Shown here piece by piece: positions 47,983 to 59,756 of a stretch of 64,000 bases of DNA. The stretch spans positions 6,867,001 to 6,931,000 of the forward strand of contig NC_041021.1 of NCBI RefSeq assembly GCF_004193775.1, in the 5' to 3' direction. The position numbers and the translations under genes were made by a program. Positions within the stretch are counted from its first letter, which is position 1, and each line of letters starts with the position of its first letter. The notes under the pieces were generated by a model. That model worked only from the letters and a program-made list of their open reading frames with translations. It had not been told where the DNA came from and ran no database searches. Source of the stretch: Glycine soja. Taxonomy: Eukaryota; Streptophyta; Magnoliopsida; Fabales; Fabaceae.

Positions 47983-50023
47983 TGTCGCAACGTGGGCCAT
48001 GACTGGAAGGTGATAAAAAAAGATAAAAAGAGGTCTTCCAAAAAGGAAATCTAGGGGAGTCACCACCAACGTTTATTGAAGGAAAACATTGAAAAAACCA
48101 AAAAGGATAAGGAATGGTCTATGGTTTGACAAAAAGGATTTAGGAGTCGTTTACGCACGAGGAAGGTGTTAGCACCCCACACGCCCGTCAACTAGACGGC
48201 AACCTTTAATCGAGTGTGCTAAAAATAAAATGACTTTTTAAATATTTATTTTCCCTTGATAACATGAGTTATGTTCGTTATATTTTTTGTTTATTTAGAA
48301 AAAGAAAGCGAATTTTTATTTTTTAGGAAAAAAGGGAATTTTATGTTTTTTTAGTTTTTTAGGTTGACAAGGGGTTTGTGCTCACTCCTACATATCCTTA
48401 GGTGCAATGAGGAAATCAGACTGACATAGTTCTTTGGGTAGAAAAAAATTTGTGTGTTGGGTTGATTTTATTTTATTTTATTATTTTTTTTGAAAGATTT
48501 TGGTTTTGTGGTAAACTTTGTGAAGTCAAGCAAGTCGGAGACTCAACATGGCATTCACAAAATTTACTCACTTTATTAAAACACTACCAAGCAAGTCGAA
48601 GACCTAGCACGACCCAACACAGAGTGCACAAAATGTGAAAAAAGACTTTGGATTTGCGGTAAACTTTGCGAAGTCAAGCACAACATGAAATTCGCTAAAT
48701 TTCCCACACATTTAATAAAACACCGCCAAGCAAGTCGGAGACCCAGCATGGAGTGCACGGAATGTAAGTGTGAACTAAAGGGTACTAACATAGAATTTCA
48801 AAATGATTAACGTACCATTAAATAATCGATAGACGAGACATGCACAAATAAATGGAATGAGAATAGAAAGTGATAAAATAGAAGTGGGGAATACACTTAG
48901 TAATTAAGGGTGTGGGGATAAAAATGGGGGAAATAAATAAGTGACAAAATATTTACAATACACTACGAACTAACCAGACAATGATAAAAAAAAAAAAGAA
49001 TAATAGAGCCAAACCGGAAAAGGGTGGGGTAAATAGAAATTTTTACTTCATTTGGGCTATGCCCGAAAGGAGTGGAGGTATGTATGTAAATGAAGGTGTG
49101 ACTAGTGGTATTTATTTTATGTACAATTGTTTTTTGAAATAAATGGGGCAGGCCCAAAATGAAATAAAAACTGTATATGTGAACAGGTGGTGTTAATAGC
49201 AATTTTTATTTTGTTTTTATTTTTTATTTTTTCTTTTATTAATATGTAAAAACATATGGACAACAAATATTTACCAAAAAAGGAAAAATTTCTAAGAGTC
49301 TCATCAGTGGCCAATGGTTCACCGACGAGTTGAAACGAATCAAGGAGTAGAAAAAAAAAATAGGAGAAGGGAAGGGACGAAGATTGAAGGAAAAAAAAAA
49401 CTAAAGAGAAAGAAAGAAAGAGATGAGATGAGATGAAAGGAATATATAAGGGGATACCTGTAGGTCCTTGCCCCTTTCCTAACTATAGTGTTAAACAACG
49501 TGATGCAGTGAGCCTCTTTCGCGTCCTCAGGATTTGTGCCTCTTCTTATTTTCTGCGTGTTCTCTATGCGTTTCTATGTAATTCTTTTCTTATCTATAAT
49601 TGTGTGTGTACTTCCTCCTTTGTGTTCATTCTCCTTATTCTTTCCCTTTTTATTATTATTTTTTCCGTTTTATTTTTGTTCTTCGTTTCCTTTTTTCATT
49701 TTTTTCTTTCTTTTCCTTTTTTTCATTTTCTTTCTTTCCTTTTTTTCTTTTTATGTTCTTTCTTTCTTTTCTTTTTTCTTTTTCCTTTTTTCTTTTTATT
49801 TGTTTTTTTGTTTAGTTTCTTTCCCTTTTTTTTGGTTTTCCTTTTTTTCTTTTTCTCGTTTCTTTTTATTCTTCATCCCCCTTTTTTTGTTTTCTTTCTT
49901 TCCTTCTTTTATTTTTTGTTTCCTTTTTTTTCTTTTTTTTTCCTATTTTCTTTTTCTGTTTTTCTTCTTCTTTTTATTTTTTATTTTTTTTATAACTTGT
50001 TCGGACAGAATTAGGGTCTGACA
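47983..50023 (-). mobile_element. 3' LTR of an Ogre/Tat-type Gypsy derivative
   Basis: The plus strand starts TGTCGCAACG and ends GGGTCTGACA, so the minus strand also has TG/CA ends. It contains the block GGTGTTAGCACCCCACACGC near 48,167-48,186, which I recall from legume Ogre-type LTRs. It lies 3' of a minus-strand integrase fragment and a tandem-repeat zone, the expected position of a 3' LTR. The boundary is inferred from the termini. The partner 5' LTR would lie right of the window. A TATATAAG box on the plus strand (49,444) points the other way, so orientation rests mainly on the integrase. Confidence 0.6.
49620..49990. repeat. Long polypyrimidine tract in the Ogre-type LTR
   Basis: About 370 bp of almost pure T and C on the plus strand (TTTTTCTTTC-like) gives long low-complexity frames rich in Phe, Leu and Ser that are not genes. 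On the strand of the element it is a polypurine tract. Confidence 0.9.
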
Positions 50024-50031
50024 GCTAGCCT

Positions 50032-50083
50032 TCTTTACTTGTCTTTTATTAAAATAAATATTAAAATAAAAGACAAGTAAAGA
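50032..50083. repeat. 19-bp perfect inverted repeat beside the LTR
   Basis: TCTTTACTTGTCTTTTATT at 50032-50050 is matched perfectly in reverse complement at 50065-50083 with a 14-bp AT-only loop. It starts eight bases past the LTR edge. Confidence 0.92.
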
Positions 50084-50159
50084 CGATGACACTAATTTTG
50101 TTTGAGTGATCCTTCGCAAGATCAAAACATGAGAATGAAGAGTCTTCGGAAAGATCACA

Positions 50160-51120
50160 ATTGAGGACTTTGAATCTATGAAACATAAAGTAGAGGACGT
50201 TGTGTCCTATATGAAACTAAAAAGGAGGATGTTGAGTCCTATGAAACGAAAACAAAGGATGTTGAGTCCTATAAAACATAAAGTCGAAAAAGAGGACGTT
50301 GAGTCGTATGAAACATAAAACAGAGGATGTTGAGTCCTATGAAACAAAATAAGAGATGACGATGAGTCCTATGAAACTAAAACGGAGGAAATTGAGTCTT
50401 ATGAAACTAAAAACAAAGGACGTTGAGTCCTAGGAAACATAAAGTCAAAAAAGAGGACGTTGAGTCCTATGAAACATAAAGCAAAGGACATTTAGTCCTA
50501 TGAAACTAAAAAGGAGGACATTGAGTCCTACGAAACTAAAAACGAGGAAATTGAGTCCTATGAAACTAAAAACAGAGGACGTTAAATCCTACGAAACTAA
50601 AAAGGAGGAGGTAGAGTCCTATGAAAGTAAAAAGGAGGACGTTGAGTCCTATGATATGGAAGTAAAAAGGAGGACGTTGAGTCCTATGAAACTAGAAAAG
50701 AGGACGTTGAGTCATATAAAACTAGAAAGAAGGACGTTGAGTCCTATGAAACATAAAGTAGAGGGCGTTGAGTATTATGAAACTAAAAAGGAGGACATTG
50801 AGTCCTATGAACCTTAAATGGAGGATGTTGAGATCTTTGAAACTAAAAATGTAGGACGTTGAGTCCTTTGAAATTAAAAACAAAGGATTTTGAGTCCTAT
50901 GAAATAAAAAATAGAGGATGTTGAGTCCTATGAAACTTAAAAGGGGGATGTTGAGTCCTATGAAAATAATAATGGAGGACGTTGAGTCCTATGAAATTAA
51001 AAATAGAGGATGTTGAGTCCTTTGAAATTAAAAACAAAGGGCATTGACTCCTATGAAACATAAAGTAGAGGATGTTGAGTCCTATGAAACTAAAGACAGA
51101 GGACACTGAGTCCAATGAAC
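50160..51120. repeat. Minisatellite of about 30 units in the Ogre 3' region
   Basis: A tandem array with a unit of about 27-34 bp has the consensus GAGGACGTTGAGTCCTATGA then AACTAAAAA. Unit length and sequence vary (AAACATAAAGT variants, occasional single-base changes). It lies between integrase and 3' LTR. This zone of Ogre/Tat elements is known to be hypervariable and a source of satellite repeats. Open frames across it (50500-50817, 50897-51127) are by-products. Confidence 0.88.
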
Positions 51121-52044
51121 ATGCCAACGGTTACTGGTACACAGAGGCTCAAACTTGTAAGAAGGTGAGAGGTTGACTCTTTAAAAGAGGTAATCATCCC
51201 AAACTCAAAAGGGAAAATACTGGATCTCGAAAACTAGCATATGTAGAGAAGGCTATGCTTTTAAAGCCTGATATAGAGCATATGAGTTTTGGAATGCATT
51301 ATGATGAATGAAAAGAGGCATGCGAACTTCGTAGTGAATGCAAGCTTTGTAGCCAACAATGCAATGCAAAAGGTTTTGAGTCATGAAAAATATGCAATGT
51401 TCATGACATTCTTTATTTCTTGTTATACTTTTCTGGGTTTCTTTTTTTGAAAAACCCAGATTAACTGTCTCTTTCTAAAAGATGTGATGACTCATGCAAC
51501 CTCATCTTGTCTTTTGTTCGATTCAACTGCTTGGAAATTTTGGATGACGTTAGTGGAGCCATTTGACATATAACCAATCAACTAAAATATTGATTCTAGA
51601 GTTCGTCCCTTTCTTTTTGTTTAAAACTTTGACTACTCTGCACAACAAGTAATTGCAAGGCTTTGAGACCGACCGCGTGAACCATTGATGGCAATGGATT
51701 GTTACACTTTGGTATATGACCAAATGAAACTTTCCTGATTTAAGATCATAAAGGGATGCCATGGGTTCATCAATCCCATTGAAGCTTGATGATATGGGTT
51801 GATCCCGAAAGAATTTATGTAACAAAGGTTGCCCTTGGATTTGAAAGGATCCCCAGGGATTGTGTGTGAGCGACTGATGTTGGATGTACCCTATTATCAC
51901 AATTCCAGTGAAAGTTAAATAATGGGAGAATGAAAGATGATGGCATCAAATTCATCTGTATTATCAATGTTGCAAAGCATCAACATGAAAATCCTAATGC
52001 GTCCCTGGAATGTACAGCAGCGAACCTTCAAATTGCCCCAAGCA
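51121..52044 (-). other. Ogre-type 3' untranslated region
   Basis: Sequence between the integrase stop and the minisatellite. One minus-strand frame (51550-51900, 116 residues) is open but matches nothing I know. It is most likely part of the long untranslated 3' region. Confidence 0.45.
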
Positions 52045-52740
52045 TCATGTATAGTATCGCTTGACGTCATCAGAATTCACAAGCAGAGGTAGCTTTTCAC
52101 CATTCATTTTTGTGAGTATCAATGTTCCATCCGAGAAAGCCTTCTTCACCATAAAAGGTCCTTCATATTTCCCTCGAAGATCTTTCTGAACATGTGACAC
52201 CTTCTTCAAAACAAGGTTTCCCTTGTTGAATTTATTCGAGCACACCCTTTTGTCAAAAATGTTCTTCACTCTTCTTTACTTCCTATGATTGATAGCATCC
52301 AATCTCTTTCCCTCAATAAGATTCAATTGGTCAAAACACGCATGGGCCCATTCCACTTCCTCCAACTCCGCTTCCGAAAGAACCCTCAAAGAAGGAATCT
52401 TTACTTCGAAAGTAATGACAGCTTCCATCCTGTACACCAACGAAAACATGGTTTCCCTAGTAGAAGTGCACACATAAGTTCGATAATCGTGCAATGCAAA
52501 CAATAGCATTTCATGCCAGTCTCTATAAGTCACTGTCATATTTTGAATGATCTTCTTGATTTTCTTATTGGCAGCCTCAACTACACCATTCATCTTCGGT
52601 CAATAAGGTGTCAAATCATGGTGTTGGATCTTGAAATCCTCACACAACTCCTTCATCATCTTGTTCATGCTCATCATTGCTTACATCATCGTTGTCATCT
52701 GCCCCTTCATGTCCTCTATATCGACCTTTATCTGCTCTAG
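52045..52740 (-). pseudogene. Ogre/Tat gag fragment fused to integrase C-terminus
   Basis: On the minus strand from about 52,740, LEQIKVDIEDMKGQMTTMM is an Ogre-type gag N-terminal segment. After a stop it runs through MNKMMKE directly into the integrase stretch ELCEDFKIQHH, a stop, then MNGVVEAANKKIKKIIQNMT, YRDWHEMLLFALHDYRT and MEAVITFEVKIPSLRVL. After another stop (near 52,270) comes the C-terminal domain: KGNLVLKKVSHVQKDLRGKY, then EGPFMVKKAFSDGTLILTKM. The catalytic Glu region (NGxVExxN) is present; the other catalytic residues, protease, RT and RNase H are absent. The junction (about 52,652-52,662) falls on AAGATGATG-like sequence. This is an internal deletion derivative, dead on its own. 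Confidence 0.75.
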
Positions 52741-53064
52741 TCATTCATTATCTTAGCCTTGGCATGCATTTGGTATGGGTGTTGTAAAGAATAGTCTTTC
52801 TTTCTTAGCACAATGATTACTTTTTTTATATAAAGGAAAGAATGTAATGAGCAATGCATAACAATGCAACAAAACAAATATGCATGAATTTATGTAAATT
52901 ATAAGTTGCTAAAGTATTACGAGTTTTACATAGAAAGTTCAATAGAACATAGGTCAAATCAACTCAAATTTTTATTAAAACAATATCACATCATGTCAAG
53001 GTCAAAATACAAATGGAAATAAAACGCAGGCACATCAACAGTCCTTGATTATGTAAGTCATTAG
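52741..53064 (-). other. Ogre-type leader, interrupted
   Basis: Untranslated sequence upstream of the gag fragment on the minus strand. It appears to continue at 63,580 after removal of the nested LTRs, since the two edges share the target duplication ATTAG. No gene is seen. Confidence 0.4.
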
Positions 53065-53440
53065 TGTTGGATCAAGTGGCCTCAGAATAATTAAGAAGGG
53101 GGGGAGGTTGAATTAATTATTAATGTGTCTTGACTAATTAAAAATTTATCCTTCTTAATATTACTAGATTCAATTAGGCTTTACTACAAAGTTATGAGAA
53201 AGTAAAGAATAGAAACAATAACTTAAACAAAAGTAAAGCGGAAATAAAAAGTGCATAGCGGAAAAGTAAAGAGTGTAGGGAAGAAGAAAGCAAACACAAG
53301 ATTTATACTGGTTCGGCCACAACCCGTGCCTACGTCCAGTCCCCAAGCAACCCACGGTTCTTGAGATTTCCAATAACCTTGTAAAATCCTTTACAAGCAA
53401 AGATCCACAAGGGATGTACCCTCCCTTGTTCTCTTTGAAC

Positions 53441-54360
53441 TGTAGAAGCAAAGACTTTGATGTTTTGATGATGCCATGTGATCATGTGCTTCTCAATATT
53501 AATTCAAGAGGATCATGTGTTTCTCAAGTTTAATTCAAGACAGGAATCCAAGAAATTCAAGATACATCATCAAGAAAATCTCTAGAGACTTAGGAAGGGA
53601 ATTCCAAGTTGAAACATCAAGAGGTTTGGCCAAAGAATATGAGTTAAAATGTTTTTTCAAGATATTTACTCTCTGGTAATCGATTACCAGAGGATGTAAT
53701 CGATTACCAGTGACCAAAATGATTTAAAACTATTTATAACAACTATTAGAAATTTGAATTCAAATTTTACAATGTGTAATCGATTACACTTGGATGGTAA
53801 TCGATTACCAGCAGTTATTGAATGTTTTGATTCAAATTTTAAAGCCTGTAATCGATTACACAAACCTTGTAATCGATTACCAGAGGAGAATTTCAGAAAA
53901 TAATTTCCAAGAGTCACATCTGTTCAAATGATTTTCTATTGGCCATCAAAGGTCTATTTATATGTGACTTGGAACACGAATTTGCTTAGAGTTTTTCAGA
54001 ATAGAAAGGTCTTATCACCAAGGAAGGGTTGTCCTTGTGTGGTTCAGAACTTGTAAAGGGCTTTTGCAAGATAGTGGAACTCTCAAGCGGGTTGCTTGGG
54101 GACTGGACTTAGGCACAAGGATGTGGCCGAACTAGTATAAATCTGAGTTTGCAATCTTTCTTCCCTTAAACTCTTTTGTTGTTTATTGCTTATTGCTTCT
54201 ATTCAATAAGTTTAATTTGCATAATTATTTAGGAGTTCATTTTGAAAGAAATCTTGGGATTTGGGTTAAAATCAAAATAGAATTTTTAATTAGGAAAAGT
54301 TTGTGATATCTTAATTCAACCCCCCCTCTTCTTAAGATATCTGAGGCCACTTGTCCAACA
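53441..54360 (+). repeat. 5' LTR of Sirevirus
   Basis: 920 bp, TGTAGAAGCA to TGTCCAACA. Compared with the 3' LTR it lacks about 188 bp after AAGGTCTTATC near 54,020. It contains six TAATCGATTA cores in three pairs (53,673-53,883). Confidence 0.92.
53673..53883. repeat. Paired TAATCGATTA palindromes, 5' LTR
   Basis: Six palindromic cores in three pairs. Some extend to perfect 16-18 bp palindromes (CTGGTAATCGATTACCAG, GTGTAATCGATTACAC). Members of a pair are 8-11 bp apart and the pairs about 55-75 bp apart. The same set is at 61,482-61,692 in the 3' LTR and related sets at 59,420-59,555 and 63,026-63,310. Confidence 0.95.
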
Positions 54361-54362
54361 AG

Positions 54363-54374
54363 TGGTATCAGAGC
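54363..54374 (+). promoter_or_regulatory. Primer binding site of Sirevirus
   Basis: TGGTATCAGAGC two bases after the 5' LTR, complementary to the initiator Met tRNA 3' end. Confidence 0.92.
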
Positions 54375-54410
54375 TTCATTCTTGTATAAAGTTTAGAAGC
54401 TTCAAGAATA

Positions 54411-56126
54411 ATGGCCTCATCAAACTATTTATTTTCTGAAGGGAATTCAATAAATAGGGCTCCTATTTTTAATGGAGTGGGTTACCATTACTAGAAAACC
54501 CGTATGCAAATTTTTACAGAGGCAATAGATTTAAATGTTTGGGATGCAATAGAAGTAGGGCCTTATATTCCCACCATGGTTGCTGGGAATACAACAATAG
54601 AAAAGCCTAGGGAAGATTGGAGTGAGGAAGAAAGAAGACTAGTACAATACAACTTAAAAGCCAAAAACATAATTACATCTGCCCTAGGAATGGATGAATA
54701 CTTTAGGGTATCAAACTGTAAAAGTGCAAAGGATATGTGGGATACCCTACAAGTAACACATGAAGGCACAAAAAATGTTAAAAGATCTAGGATAAACACA
54801 TTAACTCATGAATATGAACTATTTAGGATGATTGCAAATGAAAGTATACAATACATGCAAAAGAGGTTCACACACATAGTAAATCATCTTGCATCCTTAG
54901 GGAAAAATTTTCAAAATGAAGATCTCATAAATAAAGTATTGAGATGATTAAGCAGAGAATGGAAACCTAAGGTAACAACCATTACTGAATCACGGGATTT
55001 ATCTAAAATGTCTCTTGCTACACTATTTGAAAAGTTACAGGAACACGAAATGGAACTATTGAGACTAAATCAACACGAAGAAAATGATAAGAAAAAGAAG
55101 GGAATTGCTCTTAAAGCTTCATCTTCAATCCAAGAAGAAAGTGATAAAGAAGACTTAATTGATTTGAATGAAGATGATGATCTTAGCCTTTTTGTAAAAA
55201 GGTTCAACAAGTTCTTGAAATTCAGAGGAAACCAAAGGAGACCAAATTTTAAACCTAAAAGAAGGATAGAAGATTCATCCTCTACTCTAAAATGCTTTGA
55301 ATGAAATCAACATGGACATCTGAGGGTCGATTGCCTAATCTTCAAGGAAAGAATGGAGAAATTTGAAAAGAAAAATTTTAGTGAAAAGAAGATGAAAAAG
55401 GCCTACATCACATGGGATGACAATGATATGGAATCATCTGAGGATTCAGAAAATAAAGAGATAAACCTTTGTCTAATGGCTAAAATTTATAAAAGCGATG
55501 AAGAGGTAACATCTTCAAATAACAATTTATCCATTTCTTTTGATGAATTACAAGATGCATTTGCTAATTTGCATAGAAAATCAATTAAACTTGCAAAGTT
55601 AGTTTCATCTTCTAAGAAAACAATTTCAAATTTAGAAAATGAAATTTCAAAATTAAATAAAGAATTAGATCATCTTAAAACAGAAGTTTCAATTTCTAAA
55701 TCAAATGATAAAGTTTATGTCTCTACTATTCCTGATGAAAAAGTAATATCTGATTCATGTAAATGTTGTAGCAAGTATGAAAAAGAAATTAAAGATTTGT
55801 AAAACTCACTTGCTAAATTTTCTATTGGTAAAAATAATCTAGATGTCATATTAGGAAAACAAAGATGTGTCTTTGATAAGGCAGGAATAGGATATAAACT
55901 TGAAAAACAACAAAAATTTTACAAAAATTTCTTTGCCTCCACACAAAAATATAATTCTTCTTTCATCACTTGTTTTTATTGTGGAAGAAAAGGGCATGGC
56001 ACATCTACATGTTATTTTAAGAAATATTGCAACAATATCAAAATGATATGGGTCCTAAAAGGATCTTTAGTTAACACTAACACACAAGGACCCAATAAAG
56101 TTTGGGTACCTAAGTCACAAACTTGA
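54411..56126 (+). pseudogene. Sirevirus gag with extended coiled-coil C-terminus
   Basis: The start MASSNYLFSEGNSINRAPIF is followed by a stop at 54492. Further in-frame stops lie at 54945, 55302 and 55800. Gag core segments (WDAIEVGPYIPT, KAKNIITSALGMDEYFRV, LTHEYELFRM) are clear. A first zinc knuckle near 55,290-55,330 has its second Cys replaced by a stop. A long heptad-like stretch (SKKTISNLENEISKLNKELD) predicts a coiled coil, and a second knuckle CFYCGRKGHGTSTC follows near 55,970. An elongated gag with two knuckles and a coiled coil is a Sirevirus trait. It would form particles and bind RNA. The frame changes before protease, near 56,126. Confidence 0.88.
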
Positions 56127-56140
56127 TCATATAGGTATCT

Positions 56141-57446
56141 TTGAAGAAGAAATGGTACATAGACAACGGTTGTTCAAAACATATGATGGGAGATTCATCA
56201 AAGTTCACACATATCTCTCCCAAGAAAAGCGGGCATGTAACTTATGGTAACAACAACAAAGGTAGAATTCTTGGAGTTGGAAAAATAGGTATGAATTCTT
56301 CAAACTCCATTGAAAATGTTCTACTTGTTGAAGGCCTTAAGCACAACTTGCTTAGTGTTAGTCAATTATGTGATAAAGGCTATCTAGTATCATTTGATTC
56401 TCAAAAATGTCTCATTGAACATAAACATGATACTAATATAAAGCATATAGGGTATTGAGTCAACAATGTTTATATGATAGACTTAAGCCAAAAATTAGAT
56501 AATAATAAATGTTTTCTTAGCAAAGATGATGATCCATGGCAATGGCATAAACATATTGCTCACATAAACATGGAACACTTAAATAAATTAATTTCAAAAG
56601 ATTTAGTTGTTGGTTTGCCTAAATTGAAATTTGAAAAAGATAGACTGTGTGATGCATGTCTAAAGGGAAAACAAACTAGAGTTTCTTTCAAATCCAAAAA
56701 CATTGTTTCTACTACTCAACCATTACAATTGTTACATATGGATTTGTTTGGTCCCTCTAGAATTATGAGTTTTGGTGGAAGCTATTATTCACTTGTCATT
56801 GTTGATGATTATTCTAGATATACTTGGACACTATTTATCACTCATAAGAATGATGCATTTCAAGCATTTAAGAAACTTGCAAAAGTTATTCAAAATAAGA
56901 AAAATCTCAAAATCATATCTATTAGGAGTGATCATGGGGGTGAGTTATAAAATAAAGAATTTGATTTATTTTGTGAAAAGCATGGCATTGAACATAATTT
57001 TTCTGCACCTAGAACCCCTCAACAAAATGGAGTTGTTGAAAGTAAAAATAGGTCTTTGGAAGAAATTGCTAGAACCTTATTAAATGATTCTCCTCTTCCA
57101 AAATATTTTTGGGCTGAAGCCGTTAATACTACATGCTATATCATGAATAAGGCTTTAATAAGACCCATTTTAAAGAAAACCCCATAAGAACTGTTCAATG
57201 GTAGAAAACCAAACATCTCACATCTTCATGTTTTTGGTTGTAAATGTTTTGTATTAAACAATGGAAAAGAAAACTTAGGAAAATTTGATGCTAAGTCAGA
57301 TGAAGGAATTTTCCTTGGATATTCTTTGCATAGTAAAGCTTATAGAATATATAATAAGAGAACAATGACAATTGAGAATCAATTCATGTTTCCTTTGATG
57401 AGTCTAATGCTATTTCTCCAAGAAAGAATATTTTAGATGATATTAC
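56141..57446 (+). pseudogene. Sirevirus protease and integrase, with stops
   Basis: The protease motif is WYIDNGCSKHMMGD (the usual DSG reads DNG). The GAG-pre-integrase zinc finger [13 protein letters not shown] ... [11 protein letters not shown] follows. The integrase core has all three catalytic blocks: LLHMDLFGP, RSDHGGE and NGVVESKN. Stops at 56456, 56948 and near 57,185 and a frame change near 57,385 break it. Its family role is cutting the polyprotein and inserting the cDNA; this copy cannot be made intact. Confidence 0.88.
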
Positions 57447-59214
57447 AGAATCTTTAGAACAAATGCACATTCATGGACAAGATTCTAAAGGAAAAGGAGA
57501 AGGAAGCAATGAAGATCCACCAGTAGAAGTCAAAGCAAATAATGATTTTCCAAGAGAGTGGAAAACTTCAAGAGATCATCCCCTTGACAACATCATTGGT
57601 GACATCTCAAAAGGGGTAACAACTAGACACCCTCTCAAATATTTATGCAATAACATGGCTTTTGTATCTATGATAGAACCTAAAAATTTAAATGAAGCCA
57701 TAATGGATGAAAATTGGATAATAGCTATGCAGGAAGAACTAAACCAATTTGAAAGGAATGATGTTTGGGAGTTAGTTGAGAAACCTGAAAACTACCCTAT
57801 CATTGGAACAAAATGGGTTTTTAGAAATAAATTAGATGAAAATAGCATAGTTATAAGGAATAAGGCTAGATTAGTCGCCAAAGGATATAATCAAGAAGAG
57901 GAAATAGATTATGAGGAGACATATGCTCCAGTTGCTAGATTAGAAGCTATCAGAATGCTATTAGCCTATGCATACATAATGAATTTTAAGCTTTATCAAA
58001 TGGATGTAAAAAGTGCATTCTTAAATGGCTTTATTCAAGAGGAAGTATATGTTGATCAACCCCCTGGATTTGAAAACTCAGACAAGCCTAATCATGTTTT
58101 TGAATTAAAAAAGGCTTTATATGGCTTAAAGCAAGCCCCTAGGGCTTGGTATGAGCGTCTGAGTAAGTGCCTTTTAGAAAAGGACTTCTCTAGAGGCAAA
58201 GTAGATACTACTCTTTTCATAAAGAGAAAATCACATGATATTTTATTGGTTCAAATTTATGTTGATGATATTATTTTTGGATCTACTAATGAATTATTGT
58301 GCAAGGAATTCTCTCATGACATGCAAAGTGAGTTTGAAATGTCAATGATGGGAGAACTTAATTTTTTTCTTGGATTACAAATTAAACAAACCAAGGCTGG
58401 AATTTTTGTCAATCAATCTAAGTACTGCAAAGAGTTAATTCACAGATTCGGCATGGAAAATGCTAAGCACATGGCTACACCAATGAGCACTGCTTGTTAT
58501 TTAGATAAAGATGAAATCGATCAGTCAATAGATGTTAAGCAATATTGAGGTATGATCGGATCTCTTCTTTACTTATCTGCTAGCAGACCTGATATAATGT
58601 TTAGTGTGTGTATGTGTGCTAGATTTCAATCAAATCCTAAACAATCACATCTTAGTGCCGTTAAAAGAATTATGAGATATTTATTAGGCACTATGAATAT
58701 AGGTTTATGGTATCCTAGGAATTCCACATGCACCTTAATAGGATACTCTGATTCAGACTTTGCCAGTTCTAAAATAGATAGAAAGAGCACAAGTGGAACT
58801 TGTCAATTTATTGGATCTGCTCTAGTCTCTTGGCATAGTAAGAAACAAAATAGTGTTGCTTTATCCACTACAGAAGCGGAATATATTTATGTCGGCTGTT
58901 GTTGTGCACGGATTTTATGGATGAAGCAACAACTCTTTGATTATGGAATCTTTCTTGACCATATACCTATTAGGTGTGATAATACAAGTGCAATCAATCT
59001 TTCCAAAAATCCAGTTCAACATTCTAGAACCAAGCATATAGAAATTAGACACCATTTTTTAAGAGATCATGTTCTAAAGGGAGATTGTGTGCTAGAATTT
59101 GTTGATACAAAGAACCACCTTGCTGATATCTTTACAAAACCTCTCCCCAAAGAAACATTCTTTGCCATTAGAAGAGAATTAGGCCTCTTTGATGTTAGTA
59201 ATTTGTATAAATAA
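57447..59214 (+). pseudogene. Sirevirus reverse transcriptase and RNase H
   Basis: The RT reads well from [20 protein letters not shown] through [34 protein letters not shown] and catalytic YVDDIIFGS (58,258). One TGA at 58546 splits it from RNase H. RNase H then continues in the same frame with YSDSDFASSKIDRKSTSGTC, STTEAEYI, RCDNTSAINLSKNPVQHSRT and the terminal LADIFTKPLPKETF. This is the best preserved part of the element, with one stop over about 580 codons. The stop at 59212 is the natural end of pol. Confidence 0.92.
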
Positions 59215-59419
59215 GGATTGTTTGATTGATTGAAACATTTATGCATAATGATTGATTGATTGTATATGATTCTAAGATTTTGATTGTGTTTGATTAGTGT
59301 TATTGTGTGATTGATGCTTTTTGATTGAATTAAATGAATATTAGTATTGATAATTAACATAGATAGATGTTTTTAGCATAGACATAGCTATTCATTGAGG
59401 AAACAACCTAGATAGTGTT

Positions 59420-59555
59420 CTGGTAATCGATTACCATTACGTGTAATCGATTACACAAGAACAGATAGCCTGTAATCGATTACAACATCCTATAATCGAT
59501 TACCAGAAGGCTAAGTACTCCTGTAATCGATTACCATGCCTTGTAATCGATTACA
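59420..59555. repeat. Paired TAATCGATTA palindromes between pol and ORF3
   Basis: Three pairs of the palindromic core lie in the noncoding stretch after RNase H, spaced like those of the LTRs though outside them. Confidence 0.95.
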
Positions 59556-59756
59556 ACAGGTCATCCTCTATATATATTGCACCTCAGCAGCTGCAGACTG
59601 CGACATTCTCGACCTTGACGGCGCCCTTCTCCTAAATTCTTCAAGTCTTCATAACTCCCTCAATTCTTAACCAAATCACGTCCCACAAAGCCCAAACTTC
59701 ATCATTTTCAATCCTCCTTTGATTCAAACGATTGAAATCTGCAAAAACTTCCTCAA

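Noticed and set aside
49433..50014. 193-residue open frame, very rich in Phe and Leu, looking like a multi-span membrane protein
   Set aside because: It is the translation of a polypyrimidine tract; two overlapping frames give the same kind of composition and none has a motif.
50500..50817. 105-residue repetitive protein and the opposite-strand repetitive frame at 50897-51127
   Set aside because: Both come from the minisatellite; units change length so the frame is accidental.
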